DNA of 64,000 nucleotides from JAJEEA01 sp965243615 (GCA_965243615.1 CBDEVO010000003.1:5518001-5582000); one strand, 5' to 3'. Shown: positions 1 through 9,203, counted from the stretch's first letter. Notes: generated by a model from the sequence alone, not told the origin. A program made the numbers and translations.

Positions 1-2
1 TG

Positions 3-656
3 TGGCCGGCCCCCGTGCGCGAGTCGTTCGAGCGCTACATGCTGAACGGGGGCGGCCTCGTCTACGGCCACGCCGTCAACCACACGTTCGCGGACTGGCC
101 CGAATTCAACGAGATGATCGGCTTCGGCGCCTGGGGCGGGCGCGACGAGCGGCACGGCCCCTTCGTGAAGTACCGCAACGGCCGGCTGTTCCTCGACCAC
201 ACGCCGGGCCACGCCGGCGAGTGCGTCGACCCCCACGAGTATCCGGTCGTCACCCGCGAGCCGGACCATCCGATCATGCGCGGACTGCCACGGGTCTGGC
301 TGCACGGCACCGACGAGCTGTACAGCAACCAGCGCGGCCCCGCGCGGAACCTGACGATCCTGGCCACCGCGTGGTCCGACCCCGCCCGCGAGGCGCACTG
401 GGGGGTGCGGACGCACGGCACCGGCGACGACGAGCCGATGGTGCACACGGTGCGCTACGGCCGCGGCCGCATCGTCGGCACCGCCATGGGCCACGTCGAC
501 GGGGGCGCGGCGCCCGGGTCGGGCCCCTGGCCGGCCATCGAGTGCGTCGGGTTCATCACTTTGATTCAGCGCGCGGCGGAGTGGGCGGCCACCGGCGGCG
601 TCACCCAGCCGGTGCCCGACGATTTCCCCACCGCGGCCGGCGTCAGCCTGCGTTAG
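3..656 (+). CDS. ThuA-like domain protein, 5' end outside the window
   Basis: The reading frame is already open at the first bases of the window (W-P-A-P-V-R-E-S-F-E), so the N-terminus is missing. The visible 217 residues look like a trehalose-utilisation ThuA-type domain, a glutamine-amidotransferase-like fold: a glycine-rich turn (NGGGLVYGHAVNH), an 'EPDHPIMRGLP' segment, a 'HGTDELY' segment and a C-terminal 'YGRGRIVGTAMGHVDG' strand. Such domains often sit beside secreted carbohydrate or sulfate-ester enzymes. The sulfatase gene starts 9 bp downstream on the same strand, so the two are probably cotranscribed. The substrate cannot be told. Confidence is fair for the family and low for any function. 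Confidence 0.75.
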   Translation, partial: WPAPVRESFERYMLNGGGLVYGHAVNHTFADWPEFNEMIGFGAWGGRDERHGPFVKYRNGRLFLDHTPGHAGECVDPHEYPVVTREPDHPIMRGLPRVWLHGTDELYSNQRGPARNLTILATAWSDPAREAHWGVRTHGTGDDEPMVHTVRYGRGRIVGTAMGHVDGGAAPGSGPWPAIECVGFITLIQRAAEWAATGGVTQPVPDDFPTAAGVSLR

Positions 657-665
657 CGAGACACC

Positions 666-2246
666 ATGCGCATCATCTCCGCCCGCGTCCTGCTCCCCCT
701 GCTAACCCTGGCGGCGTCGTTCGCTCCCGCCGATCCGGCGTCCGGCCAGCCGCCGCAGCGCCCGAACATCGTCCTCATCATGGCCGACGACGTCGGCTAC
801 TCAGACATCGGCCCCTACGGGTCGGAGATACGCACCCCGCACCTCGACCGGCTCGCCGAGGGCGGCCTGCGCTTCACGCAGTTCTACAACATGGCGAAGT
901 GCGAGACGACGCGGGCGGCCCTGCACACCGGGCTCTTCTTCGCCAAGCACGACGCCGGCAACGCGCGCTCGCTGGGGGGGCTGCTGCGCGACGCCGGCTA
1001 CCACACCGCCATGACCGGCAAGGAGCACTTCAGCGGCTGGGTGCCCGAGCACGTCTATGCCCGGCACAACTTCGACGACGCGCTGACCTATCCGGTCATC
1101 AACCAGTTCTTCATTCCCCCGGACGGGGCGTGGCAGAACCCGTTCTTCCTCGACGGCGAGGAGATCGCGGTCGAGGACATGCCGGTGGCGGACCCGCCGT
1201 TCTACAAAACGGACGTCCTGACCGACTACGCCCTGCGCTTCCTCGACAACGCGGAGGCGAGCGGCAAGCCGTTCTTCCTCTACGTGCCGTATCACGTCGC
1301 GCACTATCCGCTGCAGGCCCGGGAAGAGGATATCGCGCGCTACCGCGGCTCGTACCGCCGGGGCTGGGACGCGGTGCGGGCGGAGCGCTACGCGCGCATG
1401 CGCGAGCTGGGGGTCATTCCCCCGAACGCGCGCCTCAGCCCGCCGGAGGACAACGTGAACCGGTACCGCGGGCCGTTCCGGGGCGACGTCTACCACTATC
1501 GGGAATGGGAGGGCCTGAGCGACGCAGAGCAGGACGCGCTCGACCTGGAGATGGCCGTCTACGCGGCCATGATCGACCGCATGGACCAGAACATCGGCCG
1601 GCTCCTGGCCCGGCTCGGCGAGACGGGCGCGCTCGACGACACCCTCGTCCTGTTCCTGTCCGACAACGGGTCGTGCCCCTACGACAGCAACCGGGACTTC
1701 TCGATTCCCCCCGGGGGACCGGCGTCGTACCGGACCCTGTCGGCGGCGTGGGCCAACGTCGGGAACACGCCTTTCCGCTACTACAAGCAGTACGGCCACG
1801 AGGGGGGGTCGCACACCCACTTCATCGCCCACTGGCCGGCCGTCGTCGAGCCCGGGCTCTCGGACCAGCCCGCCCATGTCGCGGACCTACTGCCGACCCT
1901 GCTCGACGCGGCCGGGGCCGCGTATCCGGCGACCGCGAACGGACGGCCAACGCCGGTGCTCGACGGCGGCAGCCTGCTGCCGGTGTTCCGGGGCGGGACG
2001 CGCCCCGCCCCCGACATCCTCGTCTCGGGGTTCACCGAGCGCTTCCGCATGGTCCGCATCGGCGACTGGAAGCTGGTGCGCGTCAACGCCGAGCAGTGGG
2101 AGCTGTACAACCTCGCCGAGGACCCCACAGAGCTCGACGACCGCTCCGGCGACGAGCCCGCCACCCTCGACCGGCTCGTCGCCGCCTATCACGCGTGGAT
2201 TCGCGAGCACGCCGCCGTCGTCCCCCGCTTCGACGAGGTGCCGTGA
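666..2246 (+). CDS. Secreted arylsulfatase-family sulfatase with atypical CETTR active-site motif
   Basis: 526 residues with an N-terminal signal peptide (about residues 1-27, hydrophobic core LLPLLTLAASFA). Family hallmarks are the metal-binding 'MADDVGYSDIG' (D41, D42), 'TGKEHFSGW' near residue 120 and 'LFLSDNGS' (D333, N334). The nucleophile region reads KCETTRAALHTG with Cys79. Canonical sulfatases carry C-x-P-S-R or C-x-A-x-R, in which the Cys or Ser is converted to formylglycine; here the Pro position is Thr. The enzyme would hydrolyse sulfate esters in the periplasm or outside. It directly follows the ThuA-like gene. The family call is firm. Whether the Cys is matured to formylglycine is open. 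Confidence 0.92.
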   Translation: MRIISARVLLPLLTLAASFAPADPASGQPPQRPNIVLIMADDVGYSDIGPYGSEIRTPHLDRLAEGGLRFTQFYNMAKCETTRAALHTGLFFAKHDAGNARSLGGLLRDAGYHTAMTGKEHFSGWVPEHVYARHNFDDALTYPVINQFFIPPDGAWQNPFFLDGEEIAVEDMPVADPPFYKTDVLTDYALRFLDNAEASGKPFFLYVPYHVAHYPLQAREEDIARYRGSYRRGWDAVRAERYARMRELGVIPPNARLSPPEDNVNRYRGPFRGDVYHYREWEGLSDAEQDALDLEMAVYAAMIDRMDQNIGRLLARLGETGALDDTLVLFLSDNGSCPYDSNRDFSIPPGGPASYRTLSAAWANVGNTPFRYYKQYGHEGGSHTHFIAHWPAVVEPGLSDQPAHVADLLPTLLDAAGAAYPATANGRPTPVLDGGSLLPVFRGGTRPAPDILVSGFTERFRMVRIGDWKLVRVNAEQWELYNLAEDPTELDDRSGDEPATLDRLVAAYHAWIREHAAVVPRFDEVP

Positions 2247-2394
2247 CGGAGGACGTGGCCCGGCCCGGCCGGCGGTAGCCGGAGGCGAGGCTGGACGGTT
2301 ACGGGTCGGGACGCCGACGCGGTCAGGGCCGCTACCCTGACCCGTTCGGTGCGCTCGCCGCCGGCGCCAGCCACGAGACCACGGAGACGCCCGA

Positions 2395-3255
2395 ATGCCC
2401 GTAGTCGACGTCGACGGCTTGACCTTCACCTACGCGTCGGGCGCGAGCCCCGCCGTCCGGGACCTGTCGTTCCGCATCGACCGCGGCGAGATCTTCGGGT
2501 TCCTGGGGCCCAGCGGCGCCGGCAAGTCGACCACCCAGAAGGTACTGATCGGGCTCCTGCGCGGCTACCGGGGCGCGGTCTCGGTGCTGGGCCGCGACCT
2601 CGCAGCGTGGGGAGGCGACTACTACGAGGAGATCGGCGTCTCGTTCGAGCTGCCCAACCACTACCTGCGGCTGACCGGCCTCGAGAACCTCGGCTACTTC
2701 CGGGAGCTGTACCGGGGCGAGACCCGCCGGCCGGAGGCGCTGCTCGAGATGGTGGGGCTGGCTGGCGACGGCAAGCGCCTCGTCGCCGAGTACTCCAAGG
2801 GGATGAAGACGCGGCTCGGGGTGGCGCGCGCCCTGCTGAACGACCCGCAACTGATCTTCCTGGACGAGCCGACGGTGGGGCTCGACCCGGCCAGCGGACG
2901 CGGCGTCAGGCACCTCGTTCGCGATCTGAAGCAGGCGGGGCGCACCGTGTTCCTCACGACGCACGACATGACGGTGGCCGACGAGCTGTGCGACCGCGTC
3001 GCGTTCATCGTCGACGGGGAGATACGACTCGTCGACTCGCCGCGCGACCTGAAGCTGGCCCACGGCGCACGGACCGTGGCGGTCGAGTACGACCTCCACG
3101 GCGAGCACGGACGGCGAGAGTTCCCGCTCGACGGCCTCGGCGACGATGCCGAGTTCCTCGCCCTGCTGCGCGAGGCGACGGTCCGCACGCTGCACACCCA
3201 GGAAGCCACGCTCGAGGACGTCTTCCTGCGCGTCACCGGCCAGCACCTGCAGTGA
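2395..3255 (+). CDS. ABC transporter ATP-binding protein (ABC-2 export system)
   Basis: 286-residue nucleotide-binding subunit. Walker A GPSGAGKST is at residues 38-46, the signature is the variant YSKGMKTR (about 133-140), Walker B LIFLDEPT is at 153-160, and a TTHDM H-loop follows. The region after the ATPase core (about 220-286) is the usual extra domain of DrrA/CcmA-type exporters. It heads a three-gene unit: the first permease begins 4 bp after the stop and the second overlaps the first by one base. The complex probably exports a small molecule or lipid, or confers drug resistance. The substrate is unknown. Confidence 0.93.
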   Translation: MPVVDVDGLTFTYASGASPAVRDLSFRIDRGEIFGFLGPSGAGKSTTQKVLIGLLRGYRGAVSVLGRDLAAWGGDYYEEIGVSFELPNHYLRLTGLENLGYFRELYRGETRRPEALLEMVGLAGDGKRLVAEYSKGMKTRLGVARALLNDPQLIFLDEPTVGLDPASGRGVRHLVRDLKQAGRTVFLTTHDMTVADELCDRVAFIVDGEIRLVDSPRDLKLAHGARTVAVEYDLHGEHGRREFPLDGLGDDAEFLALLREATVRTLHTQEATLEDVFLRVTGQHLQ

Positions 3256-3259
3256 TCCC

Positions 3260-3964
3260 ATGCACCGGCTGGCCGCTACCGTTCGCCTCGACCTCCGCCT
3301 GCAACTGCGGAACGGCTTCTACTACGCGGTGGCGTTCGTGCTCGCCTGCTGGTTCGTGCTCCTCACCCGGCTCCCCCCCATCGACTGGGGCTACGTGCTG
3401 CCCGCCGTCGTGTTCGGGAACCTGGTGATGGTGAACTTCTACTTCATCGCCGGCCTCGTCCTCCTCGAGAAGGGCGAGGGGACGCTGGAGGCCCAGGTGG
3501 TGACGCCGCTCGCCGACTGGGAGTACCTCGCCTCGAAGACGGCGACGCTGACCGCCCTCTCGCTCGTCGAGCAGGTCGTCATCGTCTGGTCGGCCCACGG
3601 CGGCGGCTTCGCGGCCGGTCCCCTCGTCGCCGGCATCGCGCTGGCCGCAATCCTCTACACCCTGGTCGGCTTCCTGCTCATCGCCCGCTACCGATCGATC
3701 AACGAGTACATGTTCCCGTCCGTCCTGTTCACGGCAGTGGTCTCCCTGCCGATGCTGCACTACTTCGGCCTGTGGGACACCTGGCTGCTCTATCTCCATC
3801 CCTTCACGGCGCCCCTGTTGCTCCTCGCCGGGGCGTTCCGGCCGATTCCGGCCTGGCAGTCGGCCTACGGCGTGCTCTACGCCGCCGCCTGGACCGGGCT
3901 GCTGCTGATCGCGGCCCGGCGGACCTTCGACCGGTTCATGGTCGCGCGCGAGGGAGGGGGCTGA
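3260..3964 (+). CDS. ABC-2 type permease, first subunit
   Basis: About 234 residues, all-helical, with roughly six hydrophobic segments (for example YAVAFVLACWFVLLT, VVFGNLVMVNFYFIAGLVLL and TAVVSLPMLHYFGLW). The ATG at 3260 was chosen because it lies 4 bp after the ATPase stop; an upstream ATG in the same frame would overlap the ATPase by more than 100 bp. It contains 'LLEKGEGTLEAQVVTPL', a motif typical of ABC-2 permeases of the fluoroquinolone/antibiotic export type. It should form the membrane channel together with the next gene. Confidence 0.85.
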   Translation: MHRLAATVRLDLRLQLRNGFYYAVAFVLACWFVLLTRLPPIDWGYVLPAVVFGNLVMVNFYFIAGLVLLEKGEGTLEAQVVTPLADWEYLASKTATLTALSLVEQVVIVWSAHGGGFAAGPLVAGIALAAILYTLVGFLLIARYRSINEYMFPSVLFTAVVSLPMLHYFGLWDTWLLYLHPFTAPLLLLAGAFRPIPAWQSAYGVLYAAAWTGLLLIAARRTFDRFMVAREGGG

Positions 3965-4704
3965 TGCCGACGGCGACTTCGGTGGTCCGGGCCCTCGGTC
4001 CGATCGACGTCAGGAGCGTCGCGCGGGACAGCATGCTGCGCTGGGTGGTCGCCGCGCCCATCGCCTACGCGCTCGCCTTCCGGTGGGGCGTTCCCGTCCT
4101 CCGCGCCTGGCTGGACGAACGATACGGATTCGACCTCACGCCGCACTACCCGCTGCTGGCGAGCTTCCTCGTCCTCATTACCCCGGCGCTGGTCGGCGCG
4201 GTGGTCGGGTTCCTGCTGCTCGATGAGCGGGACGACCGCACCCTCACCGCGCTCCAGGTCACGCCGCTCACGGTGGAGGGGTACCTCGCCTACCGCATCG
4301 CCGTCCCCATGGTGGTGAGCGTGCCGGTGATGATGGCGTCCATCGCCATCTCGGATCTGGCGACGATGGGGGTCGTCCCGGCCTTCGCCGCCGCCGCCCA
4401 GGCCGCGCCCACCGCGCCGCTGTTCGCGTTGTTCGCGGCCGCGTTCGCCTCGAACAAGGTGCAGGGGTTCGCGCTGCTGAAGGGCGTCGGCGTCCTGACC
4501 TGGCCCCCCGTCATCGCGTGGTTCGTCGAGTCGCCGTGGCAGGTGGCGTTCGGCCTCGACCCGCTCTACTGGCCCCTCAAGGTGTTCTGGATGATCGAGG
4601 CCGGCGAACCCCTGGTGTGGCTCCACTTCCTCGCGGGCCTGGGTTACCAGTCCCTGCTGCTCACGCTCCTCGTCCGGCGCTTCAAGACCGTGATCGCCCG
4701 GTAG
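3964..4704 (+). CDS. ABC-2 type permease, second subunit
   Basis: About 246 residues. The ATG overlaps the TGA of the preceding permease (TGATG), indicating translational coupling. It is polytopic and shares the conserved 'LLDERDDRTLTALQVTPLT' loop with its neighbour, so the two permeases are paralogous halves of a heterodimeric channel. The last hydrophobic helix ends just before the C-terminal VRRFKTVIAR. It is the third gene of the exporter unit. The substrate is unknown. Confidence 0.85.
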   Translation: MPTATSVVRALGPIDVRSVARDSMLRWVVAAPIAYALAFRWGVPVLRAWLDERYGFDLTPHYPLLASFLVLITPALVGAVVGFLLLDERDDRTLTALQVTPLTVEGYLAYRIAVPMVVSVPVMMASIAISDLATMGVVPAFAAAAQAAPTAPLFALFAAAFASNKVQGFALLKGVGVLTWPPVIAWFVESPWQVAFGLDPLYWPLKVFWMIEAGEPLVWLHFLAGLGYQSLLLTLLVRRFKTVIAR

Positions 4705-4839
4705 CGGTCGGACGACGGTATCGAAGGCGCGCCCGCCGAGACCGGTCGCCGCCGCCGCTCGACCGCGGTCGCCACCCACCGGCGCGTCCGAGATCCCGCC
4801 CTCGTCACGGGGTTCGGGGCGCCCCCTCGACCCCCGCCC

Positions 4840-5754
4840 TCACGCGCTCAGGACCGACGCATGGACGACCCCGCCGTCGAGAGTGAGGGCCTGCCCGACC
4901 GCCTTGGCACCGACGAGATGCCGCTCGACGCCGAGCCCAAGCCCGGGCGTCTCGCGGCACGCGGCCTTGCTGACGCGGCCGAGCTTGCGGAGGACGCGGC
5001 TGGCCGAGGGCCGGCCGGCGGCGGTGGACCGCTCGAGCAGGTAGGCGCGCACCAGCGCCGCCCAGTGGGGCCGGAGCAGCCCGGGGGCCCCGAAGACCTC
5101 GGTGGCGACCACGCGCGGGTCGTGGGCGACGACGACGCCGCACTGGCCGGGCAGGGGGCCGAGCCTGCCGAGCTCGTCCGCCGCCGCGAGCCGATCGGGC
5201 TCCCGCTCGTAGACGCCGTCGGCCGCGGCCATGGCCCGCGTCGGCGCGGCCACCCCGAGGTCGTCGAGCTCCGCGTCGATGGAGCTCCACACCGCGTTCT
5301 GATCGCCCCGCCGTGCCTCCGCCGTCGCCGCCTGGCGGGCGACCGCCGCGTTCTTGGCGCGACGCACCCGGCGGTGGGTGTACGTGGACCCTGCCGCGAA
5401 GTCGCGCCGGCGCCCCCACCGGCCCGCCTCCAGGCACGACACCGGGATCTTCAGGGTGGCGGCGGGCGCCAGCAGCACGCTGACGTTGAGGGTGCGGTTC
5501 TGGTCGCCGCCAAGGAACTGCTCGCCCTCGACGAGCAGGATCGGCCGGTCCGTGGGATTGGCCGCGGTCAGCGTCGGCACCGAGGCATCGGCCAGCTCCT
5601 CGATGACCCGCCCCGACTTCGGGCCGGTCGCGATGGCCGGCAAGGGGTTGTCCATCAGGTAGACGGGAAAGAACGAGACCCCGAGACGCGTGAGGGGCCG
5701 TCCGATCGCGGCCCGCTCCAGGTCGACGAATGCGCCTGCCGTGCTCTTGTCCAT
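4840..5754 (-). CDS. ARPP-1 family (DUF6569) domain protein
   Basis: 304 residues with no signal peptide. The ATG at 5754 is preceded by GGGAGGAG about 5-6 bases upstream, which decides the start. The open frame continues far upstream but only as a shadow of the next gene. The sequence matches the ARPP-1 (DUF6569) family: an early 'GRPLTRLGVSFFPVYLM', then 'TNPTDRPILLVEGEQFLGGDQNRTLN' in outline, then 'PVSCLEAGRW', and a closing domain with 'LVGAKAVGQALTLDGGVVHASV'. The family is uncharacterised biochemically; members are often annotated simply as hypothetical. It is transcribed away from the ABC exporter and shares strand with the ADOP permease upstream. Confidence 0.75.
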   Translation of the reverse strand: MDKSTAGAFVDLERAAIGRPLTRLGVSFFPVYLMDNPLPAIATGPKSGRVIEELADASVPTLTAANPTDRPILLVEGEQFLGGDQNRTLNVSVLLAPAATLKIPVSCLEAGRWGRRRDFAAGSTYTHRRVRRAKNAAVARQAATAEARRGDQNAVWSSIDAELDDLGVAAPTRAMAAADGVYEREPDRLAAADELGRLGPLPGQCGVVVAHDPRVVATEVFGAPGLLRPHWAALVRAYLLERSTAAGRPSASRVLRKLGRVSKAACRETPGLGLGVERHLVGAKAVGQALTLDGGVVHASVLSA

Positions 5755-5912
5755 AGGCTCCTCCCGGTTCGTGTGCACGCTCCCGCCTGACCGCGCCGGG
5801 GTTGGGGTGGCCGGCGCTTGTCCTTTGTCGGGTAGACAACCGCCAGGATAGAGGCAGGGTGTGTCAGAACCTGTCAGGAGCCGCACCGGCAGGGTGACGC
5901 GGCGCCCGGTCG

Positions 5913-8270
5913 TCAGTCGCCCTTCAGCGCGATCAGGGGATCGACGCGGGCCGCGCGACGGGCCGGCAGGAGCGAGGCGACCGCCGTCGCGGCGAGGGCC
6001 GACCCCGCCACCCCGGCGAAGGTCGCCGCGTCGTAGGGGCCGACGCCGTACAGGAGGCTCGACAACCCTCGGGCGACGCCCGCCGCCGCGGCGAGGCCGA
6101 CGGCCACGCCGACGGCGCCGACGGCGAGGCTGCCGCGCATGATCAGTCGGACGAGGCGGGCCGGCGACGCCCCGATCGCCGCGCGGACCGCGAGCTCGCG
6201 CCGCCGCTCGGTCACCGCGCGCGTGAGGGCGCCGAACACCCCCACCATCGCGACCAGCAGCGCAAGCCCCCCCACGACCGCGGCGGGCACCAGTTGGAGT
6301 CGCCGCCCGGCTATCGAGTCGGCAACGTGATCGTCCAGCGTACGCACCTCGGGAACCGGCAGGTTCGGGTTCAGCGACAGGATCAGGTCCCGAACCGCCG
6401 GCAGGAGCCCCGACGGGTCGCCGGCGGTGCGCACCACCAGGTGCGCCAGCCCCATCGGCCGGTGCCGCCAGGGGACGTATATCGACGCGTCGGGGCCCGC
6501 TTCGAGCCCCGCGTACTTCATGTCGGCCACCACGCCCTGCACCCTCGTCTCGCGGGCGATGCCGAAATGCTCGAGCGCGAACCGCGGACCGCGGCCGACG
6601 GCGTCCGCGTCCGGGTAGAGAAACCGCGCCGTCGACGCGCTCACGACGACGTCCGGCGTCTCGGCACGCTCGTCCGCCGCGTCGAAACGGCGGCCGGCGT
6701 CGAGCGGCGTCCCCAGCGCCTCGAAGAAGCCCGGCGTCACCGCGCCGAACGACATCGACAGGGTGTCGTCCCGCGTATCGCTCCGGAACCGGAGGTTGAT
6801 CGTCTGGGGCGCGTCGGTCGGGGGCAGCAGGCTGCCGAGCCCGGCCGCGTCGACGCCGGGCAGTCTCCTCACCTCGGCGAGCAGCCGGTCGACGAACCCC
6901 GCCGACGCGCCGGCGGCGGCGAAACGCGAGTCGCCGAGCATCAGCTTGGCGATCAGCACGCGCGAGGAATCGAAGCCGCCGTCCTCGGCGAGCAGTGCGT
7001 CCATGCTGCGGGCGAGAAGCCCCGCGCCGGCCAGGAGCACGACGGCCGTCGACACCTGCGCCACGACGAGCGTCGCCCGAAGGCGCCGCGCCGTCGCCGT
7101 CGCGGCGGGGCCCGCGACCCCGGAGGGACCCAGCCGCCGGCCGCGCGGCATCCCCGCGGTGGACGCGGCGCCGCAGGCCAGGGCGGCAACGAGGAACGAC
7201 GCCGCCGCAGCCAGCAGCATCGGATCCTCGAACCGGATCTCGGCCGCGCGCGGGAGCACCGCGGCGGCGCTCGTCGCGAACAGCCGGACCGCGACCCAGG
7301 CGAGGAGAGAGCCGGCGGCCAGACCGGCGGCCGCGACGACCAGCCCCTCCGCGAACGTCGCGCCGTACAGGCGGCGAAGGCCGACGCCGAGGGCGAGCCG
7401 GACCGCGAACTCGCGGCGGCGTGCCATGGACCGGCCCACGAGCAGCGTCATCGCGTTCGCGCAGGCAGCCAGGAGCACCAGCATCGCCGCCGCGAGGGCC
7501 GCCGTCAGGGCCGGCCGGACGGCATCGAGGAGAACCGCCTCGAGCGGGACCACGGCCGCGCGCCATTCGTCGCCGTGCACGTCGCGGACGACCCGGGCCG
7601 CGTCGTCGCGGGCCTGCTCGACCGTGGCGCCCGCGGTCAGCCGTCCGACCACGTCGAAGGAGGTCCCGACCGGTGGGGCCGCCGGCACGGGAACCCAGAC
7701 GTCGACGGCCGGCGTCGGGAACGTGAACGCGGAGGGCATCACGCCGGCGACGGTGTACGGCGCGTCGCCGATGGTGATCCCGAGGCCGACGACCGCCGCC
7801 GGAGCGGCGCCCAGGGAGGCGGCGAGCCGTGTGCTGACGACGGCGCGCGGATCGCCGGCGGGAAGCGGCGGCGCGACGCCGGCGGCGGCCGGCACGCCGA
7901 GCACGTCGAAGAAGTGCTCGGTGACCGTCGCGACCCGGGCGATTCGGGCCGGGCCGGCGCCGCGGACGCCGCGTTCGCGCGTCTCGTATCCGGCCAGCTC
8001 GGCGACCCGCAGGCGCTCGGCCCACTCCCGGAGCCGGTCGGGGCCGAACCCGCTGGCCGCTTCGTTCTCGTGGTACAGCGCGGTGACGGTCACCAGCCGG
8101 CCGGCGTCGGGGTAGACGAGGGGCCGCCACAGCACGCCGTAGGCCACGGCGAACGCCGCCGCGTTCAGGCCGATGCCGAGCGCGAGCGTCGCCACGGTGA
8201 GCGACACGACGCCAGGCCGGCGAGCCAGCCTCCGCACCACAAGCCGCAGGTCGTTCACCCAGCCGGCCAT
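5913..8270 (-). CDS. ADOP/MacB-FtsX type ABC permease
   Basis: 785 residues with the acidobacterial duplicated orphan permease architecture: a short N-terminal segment (DLRLVVRRLARRPG), TM1 near residues 20-45, a large periplasmic MacB_PCD domain (about 50-230), an FtsX transmembrane block (about 260-400), a second PCD domain (about 430-620) and a second FtsX block (about 660-785, ending RAARVDPLIALKGD). Such permeases are presumed to work with MacB-like ATPases, but none is encoded nearby. The role is probably export or mechanotransmission; the substrate is unknown. A full-length paralogue lies at 27188-29677. Confidence 0.9.
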   Translation of the reverse strand: MAGWVNDLRLVVRRLARRPGVVSLTVATLALGIGLNAAAFAVAYGVLWRPLVYPDAGRLVTVTALYHENEAASGFGPDRLREWAERLRVAELAGYETRERGVRGAGPARIARVATVTEHFFDVLGVPAAAGVAPPLPAGDPRAVVSTRLAASLGAAPAAVVGLGITIGDAPYTVAGVMPSAFTFPTPAVDVWVPVPAAPPVGTSFDVVGRLTAGATVEQARDDAARVVRDVHGDEWRAAVVPLEAVLLDAVRPALTAALAAAMLVLLAACANAMTLLVGRSMARRREFAVRLALGVGLRRLYGATFAEGLVVAAAGLAAGSLLAWVAVRLFATSAAAVLPRAAEIRFEDPMLLAAAASFLVAALACGAASTAGMPRGRRLGPSGVAGPAATATARRLRATLVVAQVSTAVVLLAGAGLLARSMDALLAEDGGFDSSRVLIAKLMLGDSRFAAAGASAGFVDRLLAEVRRLPGVDAAGLGSLLPPTDAPQTINLRFRSDTRDDTLSMSFGAVTPGFFEALGTPLDAGRRFDAADERAETPDVVVSASTARFLYPDADAVGRGPRFALEHFGIARETRVQGVVADMKYAGLEAGPDASIYVPWRHRPMGLAHLVVRTAGDPSGLLPAVRDLILSLNPNLPVPEVRTLDDHVADSIAGRRLQLVPAAVVGGLALLVAMVGVFGALTRAVTERRRELAVRAAIGASPARLVRLIMRGSLAVGAVGVAVGLAAAAGVARGLSSLLYGVGPYDAATFAGVAGSALAATAVASLLPARRAARVDPLIALKGD

Positions 8271-8292
8271 GGCACTCCCTCTCCTGTTACGC

Positions 8293-8410
8293 GAGCTGCT
8301 CGCCGGGCGCTCACGGCGCTCCTCGACGAGAAGACACCACGCCGGCGGTTCGAGCTGATCGCGGGCCGCTCACGGCGCTCCTCGACGAGAAGACACCGCG
8401 CCGGCGGTTC
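8293..8410. repeat. 59-bp direct tandem repeat, two copies
   Basis: Two adjacent 59-bp units (8293-8351 and 8352-8410) differ at only four positions. Both carry CTCACGGCGCTCCTCGACGA followed by GAAGACACC and a CGCCGGCGGTTC end. The array sits immediately upstream of the ADOP permease start (8270) and downstream of the pagL-like gene, so it may carry regulatory sites, or it may simply be a slippage duplication. Confidence 0.85.
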
Positions 8411-8472
8411 CGGACCGGCGGGGCGGCGCCGGGCCGGATCGGCCGCTCGCCACGGAGCCGCCGCAGACGGCG

Positions 8473-9066
8473 TCACTCGGCCGGACGCAGGACCCACTGG
8501 ACCCCGGCGACCACCACCGCCGCGTTCAGGCCCAGGTTCTCCCCCGCCGTGCCGGCATTGGAAATGTGGTGGTTCCGGAGCTCGACGACGAGGCCGGGCC
8601 CCCGACGCGGCACCGTCCGAATGCCCAGACCATAGACGATCGTGAAGTTGAAGACGCGGTCGATCTCGGGCACGTCCAGCGATGTCCAGAGCAGCCCGGC
8701 CCCGCCGGCGACGTAGGGCGTCCATCGCCGGTCCCGCCAAACGTGATAACGGCCGCCCAGGCCGAGCCCCCCGCTGACGGCCGGGACCCGGTTGTAGGCC
8801 AGCAGCGCGGCCTCGCCGTGGATCTCCAGGTGATCGGTGACGAACCGTCCGAGCTGCGGGTGGAACGCCGCGAAGCGGACGTCGCTCTCCGTCTTCCTCC
8901 AACCAGGAACGCCGTACTTCCAGGCGTCGCCCCAGCCGCCCGACAGCCCCCGGGTCCAGTAGCCGGCGGCCAGACGGGGCGGCTGGGCGGCAATCGAGGC
9001 CGACATCGACGAGATCAGGAGGCTGCCGGCGAAGACGCACGCGCGGTAGTGGTGACGGCGTGTCAT
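8473..9066 (-). CDS. PagL-like acyloxyacyl hydrolase (lipid A 3-O-deacylase family)
   Basis: 197 residues starting at MTRRHHYRA, with a signal peptide ending near SIAAQ. The C-terminal half is an outer-membrane beta-barrel pattern, and the signature 'RNHHISNAGTAGENLGLN' matches the PagL His-x-Ser catalytic dyad (here His167 and Ser169). PagL removes the 3-O-linked acyl chain from lipid A at the outer membrane, altering immunogenicity and permeability. Length is close to the usual 170-200 residues. An upstream in-frame ATG at 9183 was rejected because the added residues have no signal-peptide character. The gene is followed by the 59-bp tandem repeat. Confidence 0.8.
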   Translation of the reverse strand: MTRRHHYRACVFAGSLLISSMSASIAAQPPRLAAGYWTRGLSGGWGDAWKYGVPGWRKTESDVRFAAFHPQLGRFVTDHLEIHGEAALLAYNRVPAVSGGLGLGGRYHVWRDRRWTPYVAGGAGLLWTSLDVPEIDRVFNFTIVYGLGIRTVPRRGPGLVVELRNHHISNAGTAGENLGLNAAVVVAGVQWVLRPAE

Positions 9067-9136
9067 GGAGCGTCGCGACGGAAGCGGACGAGAGCCACCG
9101 CTACACGGTCTCGCGCGTTTCGGGATGGAAACCCCG

Positions 9137-9203
9137 GTCGCCCTGGCGCCCCAACAACCTTCCGGGAGCCCGCGACGCTCCACGGCGCAGACTCCTGGCA
9201 GCT
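9137..9203 (-). repeat. Degenerate copy of the hairpin-core dispersed repeat
   Basis: Read on the minus strand, CAGGAGTCTGCGCCGTGG is followed by a decayed second arm and then GGTTGTTGGGGCGCC, recognisable as the hairpin-plus-core element seen in better copies at 41905, 47185, 49271 and 56078. It lies in the 432-bp non-coding gap between the divergent pagL-like gene and the alpha/beta hydrolase gene. Confidence 0.6.

Noticed and set aside
2..2278. Long + strand frame over the ThuA and sulfatase genes
   Set aside because: It is Arg/Pro/Ala-rich without any motif and is a shadow of the real genes in another frame. GC-rich DNA leaves such frames open.
5755..8130. 1096-residue minus frame joining the ARPP-1 gene to upstream DNA
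   Set aside because: The part above 5754 is an Arg-rich shadow of the ADOP permease; the ARPP-1 protein has its own ATG and strong ribosome-binding site.
9067..9183. N-terminal extension of the PagL-like protein to ATG 9183
   Set aside because: The extra 39 residues are not signal-like and overlap repeat DNA; the inner ATG 9066 gives a clean signal peptide.
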